This document shows positions 8,470 to 16,675 of a DNA stretch of 64,000 bases, one piece after another. A program made the position numbers and the translations under genes. The DNA is from Terriglobia bacterium (GTDB taxonomy: Bacteria > Acidobacteriota > Terriglobia > Terriglobales > Acidobacteriaceae). Numbering within the stretch: the first letter of the stretch is position 1; every line of letters starts with the position of its first letter. The notes beneath the pieces were generated by a model that had not been told where the DNA came from, searched no databases, and saw only the letters and a program-made list of their open reading frames with translations. The stretch spans positions 97,603-161,602 of the forward strand of contig JAIQFC010000012.1 in the NCBI GenBank assembly GCA_020073465.1. Direction: 5' to 3'.

Positions 8470-9144
8470 TTACTTTTCCACCCGGATGAACTCGCCGGTT
8501 GAGGCGTTCACCGCGACACGAAGCTTGGATCCATAGATGACGTGCCAGACCAGTTCGTTGCTGACGTGGTTCCAGTCGCAGATATAGGTCACCGGATTTT
8601 CGGGTGTCGCCTCCAGCACCTTGTCTCCTCCGTGCTTCTGGGCTGTGGCAAATGCCTGGTCGGAATCGACCTTGAGAAAAAGACTGTCAAAAATCTGGGT
8701 GGAGGCATTCGCGGGACTGTAGGTGTCCTCCGTCCCCGGGTTGACGCCGCGAGCGGCAGCGTCCGGAGCGGTGCTGCCCGACCACACCCACGGCTTCACG
8801 GCGCGCTGCGAGGGCGAACCGAAGCTGGCGCGCCAAAGCGTCGCCTTGCCGTCGTGGCCGTTGCCGTCGGTCGTGACGTAAGACTCAATCCGATAGGGCT
8901 GCGCATCCCGGGTCCAGCCGCGGGCGGAGACAAACATCTTCTGAAATGCGGTGCGTCCCGTGAGCAGCTCTGTCTTCGGCTCTTCTTTCGCGGGCTCTGC
9001 AGGCTTGCTGCTTTCGGAGGAGCAACCCACAGACAGCGCGAGCAGCGCGGCAGCCGCGAAAGCTGTCGCGAACCGTTTTGTCAGAGAACTGCCGTGGCCT
9101 CGTACAGCAGCGGGCCTGGCGTGCGTGAGGATCCACTTCGTCAT
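8470..9144 (-). CDS. Lipoprotein of unknown function
   Basis: A 224-residue predicted lipoprotein. The ATG at 9144 has AGGAAGG just upstream and is preferred to a longer frame from 9321. An unusually long n-region precedes the hydrophobic segment and a lipobox-like SVGC at about residue 40, followed by a Lys/Glu/Pro-rich linker. The mature part has many Trp and Tyr (RGWTRDAQPYRIESY, VKPWVWSGS, ICDWNHVSNELVWHVIYGSK) and ends in a PepSY-like strand (LRVAVNASTGEFIRVE). The family is not recognised. It is divergent from the DinB-like gene at 9230. Confidence 0.75.
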   Translation of the reverse strand: MTKWILTHARPAAVRGHGSSLTKRFATAFAAAALLALSVGCSSESSKPAEPAKEEPKTELLTGRTAFQKMFVSARGWTRDAQPYRIESYVTTDGNGHDGKATLWRASFGSPSQRAVKPWVWSGSTAPDAAARGVNPGTEDTYSPANASTQIFDSLFLKVDSDQAFATAQKHGGDKVLEATPENPVTYICDWNHVSNELVWHVIYGSKLRVAVNASTGEFIRVEK

Positions 9145-9229
9145 TGGGTCCTTCCTGATATAACTTGAATGATTTGAAATGTTGCGCAACATTCTACCCG
9201 AAGCAGCGGGAAAGATTGAGTGACACAGA

Positions 9230-9742
9230 ATGGACACCCACCTGGGGAAGTTGCAGCAGGCCCTGAGCACCGCGATAGGCGGAATGTCGGCGGAACAGCT
9301 GAGCTGGCATCCGGCAGGCAAGTGGTGCGCCGCCGAAGTGCTCGAGCACCTGTATCTGACTTACACCGGAACCGTGAAAGGGTTCGAACGGGTTACGGCG
9401 GCCGGGAAATCTCTGGCCACCACCCCGACTTTTTCGCAGCGCCTGCAAACGCTGGTGGTGCTTGGACTGGGTTACCTTCCCGAGGGACGAAAAGCGCCGG
9501 CCGTCGCGCAACCTCGCGGCCTGCCACAAGAGCAAGTAGTGAGCGGGGTTTTTCCGGCAATCGGCCAGATGGACGAGATCATTACCCGCTGCGAGAAGGC
9601 GCTCGGTTCTGGAAAAAAACTGCTCGACCATCCCATCCTCGGACCGCTGACCGCGAAGCAGTGGCGGAAGTTTCACCTGGTGCACGGCTTGCATCATGCA
9701 AAGCAGATTCAGCGGCTGCGCTCGGCAAGGTCCTCTGCTTGA
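9230..9742 (+). CDS. DinB-like / DUF1569 four-helix protein
   Basis: A 170-residue protein of the DinB/YfiT superfamily, cytoplasmic four-helix bundles that bind a metal through three histidines and often act as thiol-dependent transferases. Visible motifs are the helix MSAEQLSWHPAGKWCAAEVL with LEHLYLTY (first His), the central segment, and the C-terminal FHLVHGLHHAKQI providing the remaining His ligands. The natural thiol cofactor and substrate are unknown. Confidence 0.75.
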   Translation: MDTHLGKLQQALSTAIGGMSAEQLSWHPAGKWCAAEVLEHLYLTYTGTVKGFERVTAAGKSLATTPTFSQRLQTLVVLGLGYLPEGRKAPAVAQPRGLPQEQVVSGVFPAIGQMDEIITRCEKALGSGKKLLDHPILGPLTAKQWRKFHLVHGLHHAKQIQRLRSARSSA

Positions 9743-9765
9743 ATGAGTATCCTGGCCGCGCCGCT

Positions 9766-9836
9766 CACCTCAGGGGCTAAAAAAGCCGGCGCTGCTTAGG
9801 GCTGGCGGCGGCACGGCTGGAAGCCGTGCCCTTCCC
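9766..9836. repeat. REP-like intergenic repeat, copy 1
   Basis: Begins CACCTCAGGGGCTAAA and contains the hairpin GGCACGGCT/AGCCGTGCC (9810-9830) followed by CTTCCC. A second copy with the same order (CACCTCAGCGGCTAAAGCC, then GGCGCGGCT/AGCCGCGCC, then CTTTC) is at 16526-16593. Confidence 0.7.
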
Positions 9837-9888
9837 AAAACCTATTGAATTAGATGGTTTCCAGGGTGCTGCGGCAGGTTTCTCGGGC

Positions 9889-9921
9889 AAAAAGTCGAGC
9901 GCCGGAATTCGATTCCGGCGC
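9889..9921 (-). terminator. Rho-independent terminator for the minus-strand gene at 9960
   Basis: A perfect 10-bp stem (GCGCCGGAAT 9899-9908, ATTCCGGCGC 9912-9921) with a 3-nt loop. On the minus strand it is followed by CGAC and five T. Confidence 0.8.
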
Positions 9922-9959
9922 CCTGATATTTATAGCGCGATCCCAGAGGGAAACCGCTG

Positions 9960-10670
9960 CTACTCCGGCTCGCGCATGGCGGCGGGAACGCCGGCCTTGC
10001 GGGCCTCTTCTTCGTTGTCCTCGAGTTTCTGCTTGGCGTCTTCAAGCGACTTCTGCTTGTCGGCAATCTGTTGTTTGTATTGCGCATCCTGCTTGTCCCA
10101 GTTGCCGGAGTTGCGCAGGCGGTTGCCGGCATCGGCGTAGAAGGCGGCGGCGCGAATCTGGTATTCGCGCTGCAGGACGTCAAGCTCGCGTTGCATCAGA
10201 TCAATTTGGTCCTTCTGCGCCGTAATTTTCTGCTGCCACTGTTTCCATACCGCCTGACGTGCAGCAGCATCCTCTTCCGGCGACTTCGCGGTCGAGGCGG
10301 GCGGCCTGGTTTCCGTCGCGGCGCCTGGGGCGGTCGCGGAACCGGCTGTCTGCGCGGTCTTGGCGGGTTCCGCCGAGCTTTCTCCGGTTCCCGCTTCGCC
10401 CGTGACTGATGCAGGCACGGGTTTAGCTTCGCCTACGATCGAAAGCTTGTCTTCTGTCGGCAGGTTGTCGTTATCGAAAACCTTCGGTCTTGCCTTGGGC
10501 TGGGTGTCCTTGCGGATGTGGCGGGCATAGTCTCCCAGCGACGAGCCTGGTGAAGTCTGGCTTGGCGAATTCGACTGGGTCTGGCTTTGTGCGCCGGCCA
10601 CAACGGCCAGCAAACCGAACGACAGCACGAGTCCGAATCCAGTGTATGCGATGCGTTTCATGGTTCCCAT
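9960..10670 (-). CDS. Exported coiled-coil protein of unknown function
   Basis: A 236-residue protein. The signal peptide (IAYTGFGLVLSFGLLAVVAGAQ) is followed by a Ser/Gln/Thr/Pro-rich disordered region to about residue 130, including DYARHIRKDTQPKARPKVFDNDNLPT. A long heptad-type coiled coil at ~140-225 follows (KQWQQKITAQKDQIDLMQRE, QQIADKQKSLEDAKQKLEDN). The DYA..R + DNDNLP motif occurs in many acidobacterial envelope proteins of unknown role, to my knowledge. It is the last gene before the terminator at 9889. Function unknown. Confidence 0.72.
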   Translation of the reverse strand: MGTMKRIAYTGFGLVLSFGLLAVVAGAQSQTQSNSPSQTSPGSSLGDYARHIRKDTQPKARPKVFDNDNLPTEDKLSIVGEAKPVPASVTGEAGTGESSAEPAKTAQTAGSATAPGAATETRPPASTAKSPEEDAAARQAVWKQWQQKITAQKDQIDLMQRELDVLQREYQIRAAAFYADAGNRLRNSGNWDKQDAQYKQQIADKQKSLEDAKQKLEDNEEEARKAGVPAAMREPE

Positions 10671-10727
10671 CCTTATTATCTCACCTTGCTAGTTGGGCCG
10701 GCGCTTGCGCACCAGCCTTGATTCCCG

Positions 10728-11582
10728 TTATCCGCAGTTCGCGGAGCCTGCCTGCGCCGCCATGGTCTGCAGCGGCTGCTTTTCCGTCAGAAATCCTCCG
10801 ATGGTGCGATCGAGGCGCGCTGCTTCGGCGGCGATATCGGCCGCGAGTTGCCTGGCGAATTCCGGATCGCGACTGCCAGCCAGTTGTTGCGCGTAGCCGG
10901 CGATCGTGGTCAGCGAGGTGCGCAGCTGGAGCGCCATCTCTGCCGAGATTTCTCCCTGCAGCTCCTGTTGGCGGCGGATGCTCTCAAACGCGCTGAGATC
11001 GTTGATCAGGCAGGCGGCGCCAAGCAGGCTGCCGTCCGCCGCGGGTACCGCCGAAACTGTCAGCGACACGTGGCGCATGTCGCCTGAAGGCGTGGTGTAG
11101 CTGGCTTCCACCTGTCGCTGCTTGCAGCCTTCGCGCAGGACGGAGTGGATTTCGTCGGACAGGGCGGTGTCGCGGAAAACGTCTTCGGCGCTCATTCCCG
11201 AGGGCGAGCCGAAGCCCAGGATTTCCTTCGCCGCAGGGTTGGACTGTTTGACCAGGCCGTTCAACCCGAACACCAGCACGCCGCAGGACAGATTGGAAAG
11301 CACGGCATGGCTGAAATTCTCCGTGGTACGGGCACGTCGCTGCTCCGCCTGGGTCTGCACCTGCAACTCGTGTTTCTGCTGCTTGAGTTGCTGGATCACC
11401 GTGTTGTAGAGATGCAACGGCAGCGTTTCCAGCGATGGCGCTGCTTCGGAAGAGAGTTCGGCCTCTTCATGAATACTGCGGCGCAGAAAGCGCATGAAGG
11501 CCAGCCCCATCACGAAGGCACAAGTGGCGCAGAACAGCACAACGGCCGCGCGCAACACCACCGGGTTGCTCAGGATCTTCAC
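10728..11582 (-). CDS. Membrane-anchored PAS protein with degenerate histidine-kinase dimerisation helix
   Basis: A 284-residue protein starting at a GTG that overlaps the prepilin peptidase stop (GTGA), with GGGAGG upstream; the longer frame from 11771 is inside the peptidase gene. One transmembrane helix (VLRAAVVLFCATCAFVMGLA) is followed by a coiled coil (NTVIQQLKQQKHELQVQTQA) and a PAS domain at ~95-205 (LSNLSCGVLVFGLNGLVKQS). A HisKA-like helix follows in which the phospho-acceptor His is replaced (ALQLRTSLTTIAGYAQQL, where kinases have HELRTPL). No HATPase domain follows. It resembles the front half of PilS/NtrB-type sensors and cannot be an active kinase by itself. Confidence 0.75.
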   Translation of the reverse strand: MKILSNPVVLRAAVVLFCATCAFVMGLAFMRFLRRSIHEEAELSSEAAPSLETLPLHLYNTVIQQLKQQKHELQVQTQAEQRRARTTENFSHAVLSNLSCGVLVFGLNGLVKQSNPAAKEILGFGSPSGMSAEDVFRDTALSDEIHSVLREGCKQRQVEASYTTPSGDMRHVSLTVSAVPAADGSLLGAACLINDLSAFESIRRQQELQGEISAEMALQLRTSLTTIAGYAQQLAGSRDPEFARQLAADIAAEAARLDRTIGGFLTEKQPLQTMAAQAGSANCG

Positions 11583-12532
11583 CAGAGCCTCCCGTACCAG
11601 CGCAGGAACTGATTTCCGAAGAAGAATGCCAGGACCGCCATACTGCCGAGAAAGACTCCGAAGGGTATCTGGTAGTAACGGTAAACCATCTGCGCCGACT
11701 GCCACGCCCGGCGGCGCGCCGCTCGCGCATTGGCCAGACGCCGCATAAAGCGTTGTGTGCGCTTCAGCCACACGATGAAGACCGTGATCAGTCCGAACAG
11801 CGATCCCACGACCGAAGCGGTGAAGATGGTGAAGACGGTCAACTTGATGCCGAGAAATGCTCCTACCATCGCCATCAGCTTGACATCGCCGAAGCCCATG
11901 CCCTCCACGTGGCGCCAGCGCAAGTAGATCGCACCCGCTCCGTAGATGAACGAGGCGCCCACGACCGCGCCCAGCAGGGAATCGAGCAGAGACACTAGGC
12001 GCATGGAAATATCATTGCTGAAGGGCAAGTCCACGATTCCGGGCAAGAACTGTGAGGCCAGGTCGTTCACCGGAACCAGCAAGCTAAATACCAGTCCCAG
12101 CACGATTCCAGGAAGCGTCAGCTTGTCAGGTAGGAGCTTGGTTTCCGCGTCGGTGAAGATGAGTCCCAGCAGCAGGAATCCGAACACACAGTATTTGAGC
12201 GTGGCGAGCGTCAGCCCGAAATACCAGTAACAGGCGAGAAAAAGAACCCCGGTCAGCACCTCGATAAACAAATAGCGCGGCGAAATTACGGTCTTGCAGT
12301 TGCGGCAGCGTCCACGAAGCAACAGCCAGCTCAGGACGGGGAGATTGTCATAGAACGCAATCGGCTGCTTGCACTGGGGGCAGGCTGAACGGGGCGTAAC
12401 CACTGACAAACCCAGGGGCAGTCGGTAGATACACACGTTCAGAAAGCTGCCGAAGGCGAGCCCGAAGAGAAAAATCGTCGCTGCAAAAAGCGGATCCAAA
12501 TGGTTTGTGGCGCTCCCCAAGTCGCGGCGCAA
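11579..12532 (-). CDS. pilD: Prepilin peptidase / N-methyltransferase (type IV leader peptidase)
   Basis: A 317-residue inner-membrane aspartyl protease that cleaves and N-methylates type IV prepilins and type II secretion pseudopilins. The N-terminal domain has the GSFLNVCIYRLP motif and two zinc-ligand pairs (CPQC and CRNC). The catalytic aspartates are in IFTDAETKLLPD and in the GxGD-type motif GMGFGDVKL. About eight transmembrane segments are visible. The C-terminus carries an extra Arg-rich segment and helix (RRLANARAARRRAW) beyond the usual ~290 residues. The downstream PAS gene overlaps its stop codon. No pilin genes are nearby. Confidence 0.93.
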   Translation of the reverse strand: MRRDLGSATNHLDPLFAATIFLFGLAFGSFLNVCIYRLPLGLSVVTPRSACPQCKQPIAFYDNLPVLSWLLLRGRCRNCKTVISPRYLFIEVLTGVLFLACYWYFGLTLATLKYCVFGFLLLGLIFTDAETKLLPDKLTLPGIVLGLVFSLLVPVNDLASQFLPGIVDLPFSNDISMRLVSLLDSLLGAVVGASFIYGAGAIYLRWRHVEGMGFGDVKLMAMVGAFLGIKLTVFTIFTASVVGSLFGLITVFIVWLKRTQRFMRRLANARAARRRAWQSAQMVYRYYQIPFGVFLGSMAVLAFFFGNQFLRWYGRLW

Positions 12533-12817
12533 GGAACAGCTTGCTCTTGCCCCGACAACACCTGGGAACGCTCTTCTTTCTTGGTCTTGAGTTGGATTAT
12601 AAGTCGATTATCAGGGCGGGCACTAAGGTACTGAAGTCACTGTCCAAACGGACAAGGGGCGGCAAGCTGCTGATGGCCGAAGACTTGTACCGGAGGGAGA
12701 GAGCAGGGGGAAGGGTGCCTTCGCAGTGACGCCCGTGTTCCGCAAGCCGTGTCGGGGGCTGCGGTCCGGGGCACGCCTGGGCGGGCCCCGGAGCCTGCTT
12801 GATGATGAGATAGCGGG

Positions 12818-13264
12818 CTACTTTGCCTGCAGGGTTTCGATGTAGCCGACCAGATTGGCCACTCTCTGCTGCACCTGGGCGTCGTGCCCCTGGCTGATGC
12901 TCGAGAACAGGGGTCCCCAGACCGGCATATCCTTGCTGCCATGAGATGCCAGATCGGCCTGACCGCGAATCACTGCAGCCACATGGGCGGCGGGATACTT
13001 CCCGCCTTCCTTCTTCGCGAGAACGGTCAAATCCGTTGGGGCAATCTTCATTGCTGGGGCTGCCGGGCCGGCACCCTTGGCATCTTTGCCATGGCAAACG
13101 GCGCAGTAGTTTTCGAACATCTCTTTCCCCGACGTGGGTGAGGTGTGAGTGATCGGGACGTGCTTCACAATGGGGGGAGTCTTTGCTGGCGCCTTCTCCT
13201 GCGCCGCGGCGAATGCCGAGACTGTGACCAGAATTACGGTCAGACTGATGAACTTCCTTACCAT
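12818..13264 (-). CDS. Secreted c-type cytochrome (class I)
   Basis: A 148-residue periplasmic electron carrier with a signal peptide (MVRKFISLTVILVTVSAFAAAQ), one haem-attachment motif CAVCH at about residue 57 (ENYCAVCHGKDAKGAGPA), and a distal Met ligand candidate in KDMPVWGPLF. Length and spacing fit small cytochrome c/c6-like domains that feed terminal oxidases or dehydrogenases. The C-terminal helix (RVANLVGYIETLQAK) is typical. No oxidase gene is adjacent, so its redox partner is unknown. A GC-rich hairpin (CCGGGGC/GCCCCGG near 12765-12793) lies downstream. Confidence 0.9.
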   Translation of the reverse strand: MVRKFISLTVILVTVSAFAAAQEKAPAKTPPIVKHVPITHTSPTSGKEMFENYCAVCHGKDAKGAGPAAPAMKIAPTDLTVLAKKEGGKYPAAHVAAVIRGQADLASHGSKDMPVWGPLFSSISQGHDAQVQQRVANLVGYIETLQAK

Positions 13265-13387
13265 AGCTTCCTCCTAGGGCTTGCTAGGCCAATTCTGCAC
13301 AACAGGGAAGTCTAAAGACTTGTGCTGGATGCGGGCTGTGACGACGATCACAACCGCCTGTGACTCCTGAGCCGCCAAAGCCCAGGC

Positions 13388-13864
13388 TCAGGGAAGAATA
13401 AAGCGCAAGAGCTCGCCTTCCAGCGCGAAGGCAGAGCGGTCGTGGAGCGGAAGCGCGCCATGCCAGCGCTCCCAGGTTCTGGGGACGAGGCGGGTCTGCG
13501 GCGCGGGAACATCGAGCCATCCATCCGATGTTTCTTCGCGAAGAAACACCGAGAAGGCTGGCCCGCTGGCGGCAGCGACTGACTTCCATTCCAACAGCGT
13601 AGCTTCCAGCCCTTCCGTAAGAGCCTCCCTGGGGTCGAGGCACAGAATCCAGTCCCAGCGGGCCGACTGCAGATAAGAACCGGGCGAGGTGTCCCCTCGG
13701 GCTGCAATGATGCGTGCTCCGTACTGGCGAGCAATCCGTACCGTAGCATCCCGCGAGCCGTGATCCACAAGAATGATCTCATCGCAGGGACGGAGTGTTT
13801 CGAGAGCCCGCCCCAGGCGCAGGGCGTCATTCTCCGTGTGCAAGAGTGCGGTGAACGGAGGCAT
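13388..13864 (-). CDS. Short glycosyltransferase family 2-like protein
   Basis: A 158-residue protein starting MPPFTALLHTENDALRLGRA with the GT-A nucleotide-binding strand signature (DEIILVDHGSRDATVRIARQ) and a second acidic motif where GT2 enzymes have DxD-like residues (WDWILCLDPREALTEG). It is much shorter than usual GT2 enzymes (over 220 residues) and lacks the C-terminal acceptor part, so it may be a truncated or regulatory relative. The upstream extension to 14167 is cysteine-rich and not credible. No Shine-Dalgarno is evident before the chosen ATG. Confidence 0.6.
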   Translation of the reverse strand: MPPFTALLHTENDALRLGRALETLRPCDEIILVDHGSRDATVRIARQYGARIIAARGDTSPGSYLQSARWDWILCLDPREALTEGLEATLLEWKSVAAASGPAFSVFLREETSDGWLDVPAPQTRLVPRTWERWHGALPLHDRSAFALEGELLRFILP

Positions 13865-14190
13865 GTGGAAAGGGAAACGCCGTACAAGAAAAAGTGTACG
13901 CGAATGCAGCTTACGGCGCAGGTTGCCGCATCTAAATCGTTCACAGGTCTCAAGTTGAAGGCTGCAAACCCGGATGCCGGAGAGTGAACATAGATCTGGC
14001 GAGGGGCAGCACGCACAAAGCGTCTTCAAAGCTGTTTGTGGGCAGCTTCTAGTAGCAAAGCGAGCACACTCCAGTTGGCCAGCGTCTTCGGGGAGGTTGA
14101 GTCCGTCTACAATACCTCGCAGTCGCACGCGTTGCAGGAGCCGGTGGTCGCACGTTGTGTGAATCATTCCTGAAAAGAGGAGTCTTTCTC
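13865..14190. other. Divergent intergenic region, no gene seen
   Basis: About 326 bp between the glycosyltransferase-like gene and the metal-uptake cluster. It should hold two promoters; I saw no palindrome resembling a Zur or MntR box. Confidence 0.4.
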
Positions 14191-15528
14191 ATGAGAGGCG
14201 TGTTCTTGTTCTTAGTGATCACGATTCTGTGCGCAATCCCCGGATATGGGCAGCAGGCTGGGAGTGCTCCGGCGTCCGACCAGCCCGACAACGCAGCTCT
14301 CATGCAGAAGATCCGCGATCTGGAAGACCGCTTGGTCGCCGTGGAAGGCCAGTTGCGAGTGCTGAAGAGCCAGCAGGCGGCCCCGGTTCCGCCAGGCGCA
14401 CCCGAGCAGGCCGTGGCGCAGGAAGCGGCACAGTCTGCACCCGCGGAGCAGGCGCCGGCGCAGCCGACTCCTTCGCCAACCGTAGCGGCGGCAACGAGCG
14501 AGGGTGGAACGCAGGCCGGTACCCTGGGCGGGGCTGGCGGAAGCGCGGCCAAAGCGCTGAATCCCGACATCAGCGCCATTGGCGACTTCATCGGAGTGGC
14601 CGGACACAATCCCGTGCAGCCTTCGCCGTCACTGCAGATGCACGAGTCGGAACTGGGCTTCCAGGCAATCATCGATCCCTACGCACGGGGTGATTTCTTT
14701 CTTTCGTTTGGGGAGGAAGGTGTGAATCTGGAGGAGGGATACATCACCTTCACGGCGCTTCCAGCGGGCTTTGTCGCGAAGGTGGGCAAGATGCGTTCGG
14801 CCTTTGGCAAGGTGAATACGCTGCACAACCATGTGCTGCCTTGGGTGGATCGGCCGTTGGTGACCAATAATCTTGTGGGCGGAGAAGATGGGCTTGATGA
14901 CGCGGGATTGTCGGTCGAGCGCATCCTGCCGGCGCCGAAAGGAATTTTTCTCGAGGCCACAGGGCAGCTTTTCCGCGGCGATTCTGGGGACGCGCAGCAT
15001 CCGCTGTTTGTGTCGTCCGGCAAGAGCGACGTGAGCGCTGTCGGCCACCTGCGGGCTTATAAGGATCTGACCGAGTCGACCAATCTGGACTTTGGGCTTT
15101 CCTACGCCCGCGGGCACAACGATCAGGGCTCGAATTTCCTGACCCAGCTTTATGGCATCGACGCGACGGTGCGCTGGAAGCCGTTGCGGAGGTCCATCTA
15201 TCACTCGTTTGTGGGACGCGGAGAATTTATCTGGAGCCAGCGCCAGGAGCTTCCTCTGGAGCAGAAGGCATTCGGGTTCTACACTTCTGGCGACTACCAG
15301 TTGGGACGCCGCTGGTTTCTGGGCGGCCGCTTCGATCGCTCGTCGCGCAGCGAGTTTGCCGACCTGACCGATCAGGGCGGCTCCGTCGTGCTGACGTACT
15401 GGCCGAGCGAGTTCAGCCAGGTCCGCGGACAATACCGTTTCACCCGATATGCAGGTAATATCGATACACACGAATTGTTGTTGCAACTGATGTTTTCGCT
15501 GGGGGCGCACGGGGCTCACCCGTTCTAG
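14191..15528 (+). CDS. Outer-membrane beta-barrel protein linked to metal uptake
   Basis: A 445-residue protein. The start at 14191 has GAGGAG eight bases upstream. A signal peptide (GVFLFLVITILCAIPGYGQQ) is followed by a short coiled coil (LMQKIRDLEDRLVAVEGQLR) as in trimeric porins, an Ala/Pro/Gln linker, then a beta-rich domain from about residue 130 with alternating aromatic strands (DPYARGDFFLSFGEEGVNLE, YTSGDYQLGRRWFLGGRFDR) ending in LLLQLMFSL. It is probably a porin-like barrel. It is 7 bp from the metal-binding protein gene and so likely in one operon, suggesting passage of zinc or manganese across the outer membrane. Confidence 0.75.
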   Translation: MRGVFLFLVITILCAIPGYGQQAGSAPASDQPDNAALMQKIRDLEDRLVAVEGQLRVLKSQQAAPVPPGAPEQAVAQEAAQSAPAEQAPAQPTPSPTVAAATSEGGTQAGTLGGAGGSAAKALNPDISAIGDFIGVAGHNPVQPSPSLQMHESELGFQAIIDPYARGDFFLSFGEEGVNLEEGYITFTALPAGFVAKVGKMRSAFGKVNTLHNHVLPWVDRPLVTNNLVGGEDGLDDAGLSVERILPAPKGIFLEATGQLFRGDSGDAQHPLFVSSGKSDVSAVGHLRAYKDLTESTNLDFGLSYARGHNDQGSNFLTQLYGIDATVRWKPLRRSIYHSFVGRGEFIWSQRQELPLEQKAFGFYTSGDYQLGRRWFLGGRFDRSSRSEFADLTDQGGSVVLTYWPSEFSQVRGQYRFTRYAGNIDTHELLLQLMFSLGAHGAHPF

Positions 15529-15535
15529 GAGAGGC

Positions 15536-16483
15536 ATGAAGATACGCAGCACGGTGCGCAGTTTCGGAGTTCTGGCAGGCTTGGCGTTGCTGGCCGGAAT
15601 GATCCTTTCGCCGGTCGCGGCCGAGGCCAAGAAACTCAACGTGGTGACCGCCACCACGGATATGGCAGCTCTGGCGCAGGAAGTCGGCGGCGACAAGGTC
15701 AGCATTGATTCCATCGCCAAGGGTTATCAGGATCCACATTTTGTCGAAGCCAAACCCAGTTTCCTGCTCAAGCTTCGGCAGGCGGACCTGCTGATTGTGG
15801 TGGGACTGCAACTGGAAATTGGATGGCTTCCCCCGCTGATCACGCAGAGTGGGAATGCCAGAGTTCAGGTGGGGGCGAATGGATATCTCGATGCCTCCCA
15901 GTTCGCCGAGATTCTGGACGTTCCGCAGGGCACCGTAACCCGCGCCATGGGCGACGTTCACCCCCTGGGGAATCCGCACTACTGGCTTGATCCGGACAAC
16001 GGACGGCGCATCGCAAGGGGTATCGCCAACAAGTTCGCCGAGATGGACCCCTCCGACGGCGCGTACTTTCAGCAACGTTTCCAGGATTTCGACAAGCGCC
16101 TGAGTTCAGCCGAGCAGAAATGGAACACGGAGATGAAGGCGTATCGCGGGCGCAAGGTGGTGACCTATCACCGCTCGTTTCCCAATTTCGCCAAGTATTT
16201 CGGCCTGGAGGTGATCGGTTACGTCGAGCCGCGCCCAGGCATTCCGCCGACGCCTTCGCACACCATTGAAATCATCCAGCAGATGAAACGCGAGAATTGC
16301 CGGGTGGTTCTGGTTGAGCCGTATTTCGACTTGAAAACGCCGCAGTCGATTGGGCGCGAGGCCAACGCCCAGGTGGTGGTGTATCTGCCCTCAGTCGGGG
16401 GTGAGAAGCAGGTGACCAACTATTTTGAGCTGTTCGATTACGATATCGGATTGCTGACCAAGGCCTTCAGCGCGACGCAGTAG
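15536..16483 (+). CDS. znuA: Zinc/manganese ABC transporter substrate-binding protein
   Basis: A 315-residue periplasmic cluster A-I (ZnuA/MntC-like) binding protein. The signal peptide ends near VAAEAKK. Metal-ligand histidines are in KGYQDPHFVEAKPSF, in HPLGNPHYWLDPDN and in TYHRSFPNF; the fourth ligand is probably the acidic residue in LVEPYFD. The His-rich loop of classical ZnuA is absent, so zinc versus manganese is unresolved. It has AGGAGAGG before the ATG and follows the outer-membrane gene by 7 bp. The permease gene is 192 bp downstream, separated by a repeat. Confidence 0.9.
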   Translation: MKIRSTVRSFGVLAGLALLAGMILSPVAAEAKKLNVVTATTDMAALAQEVGGDKVSIDSIAKGYQDPHFVEAKPSFLLKLRQADLLIVVGLQLEIGWLPPLITQSGNARVQVGANGYLDASQFAEILDVPQGTVTRAMGDVHPLGNPHYWLDPDNGRRIARGIANKFAEMDPSDGAYFQQRFQDFDKRLSSAEQKWNTEMKAYRGRKVVTYHRSFPNFAKYFGLEVIGYVEPRPGIPPTPSHTIEIIQQMKRENCRVVLVEPYFDLKTPQSIGREANAQVVVYLPSVGGEKQVTNYFELFDYDIGLLTKAFSATQ

Positions 16484-16525
16484 ATTTTACAGGCGGCGGA
16501 AGAATGCATTTCGCGGACTGAATGC

Positions 16526-16593
16526 CACCTCAGCGGCTAAAGCCGTGGTTGCGTTTCGGCATTTACGGCGCGGCTCGAAGCCGCGCCCTTTCA
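16526..16593. repeat. REP-like intergenic repeat, copy 2
   Basis: Same layout as the element at 9766-9836: CACCTCAG-GGCTAAA, then hairpin GGCGCGGCT/AGCCGCGCC at 16567-16587, then CTTTC. It sits between the metal-binding protein and permease genes. Directly after it, two similar 20-mers containing GATCG-GTTTTTC-GC occur at about 16608 and 16634. Confidence 0.7.
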
Positions 16594-16675
16594 AAGCGGA
16601 CTCGTAGATCGAGTTTTTCGGCAGTCTTTAGTCGTTGATCGGGTTTTTCAGCGGCCCTGTTAATAAAGGAGAGGC

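Noticed and set aside
12505..12729. 74-codon plus-strand frame in the prepilin peptidase upstream region
   Set aside because: Starts inside the peptidase gene on the other strand and has no Shine-Dalgarno or recognisable features.
14629..15720. 363-codon minus-strand frame
   Set aside because: Antisense to the outer-membrane protein and znuA; low-quality composition.
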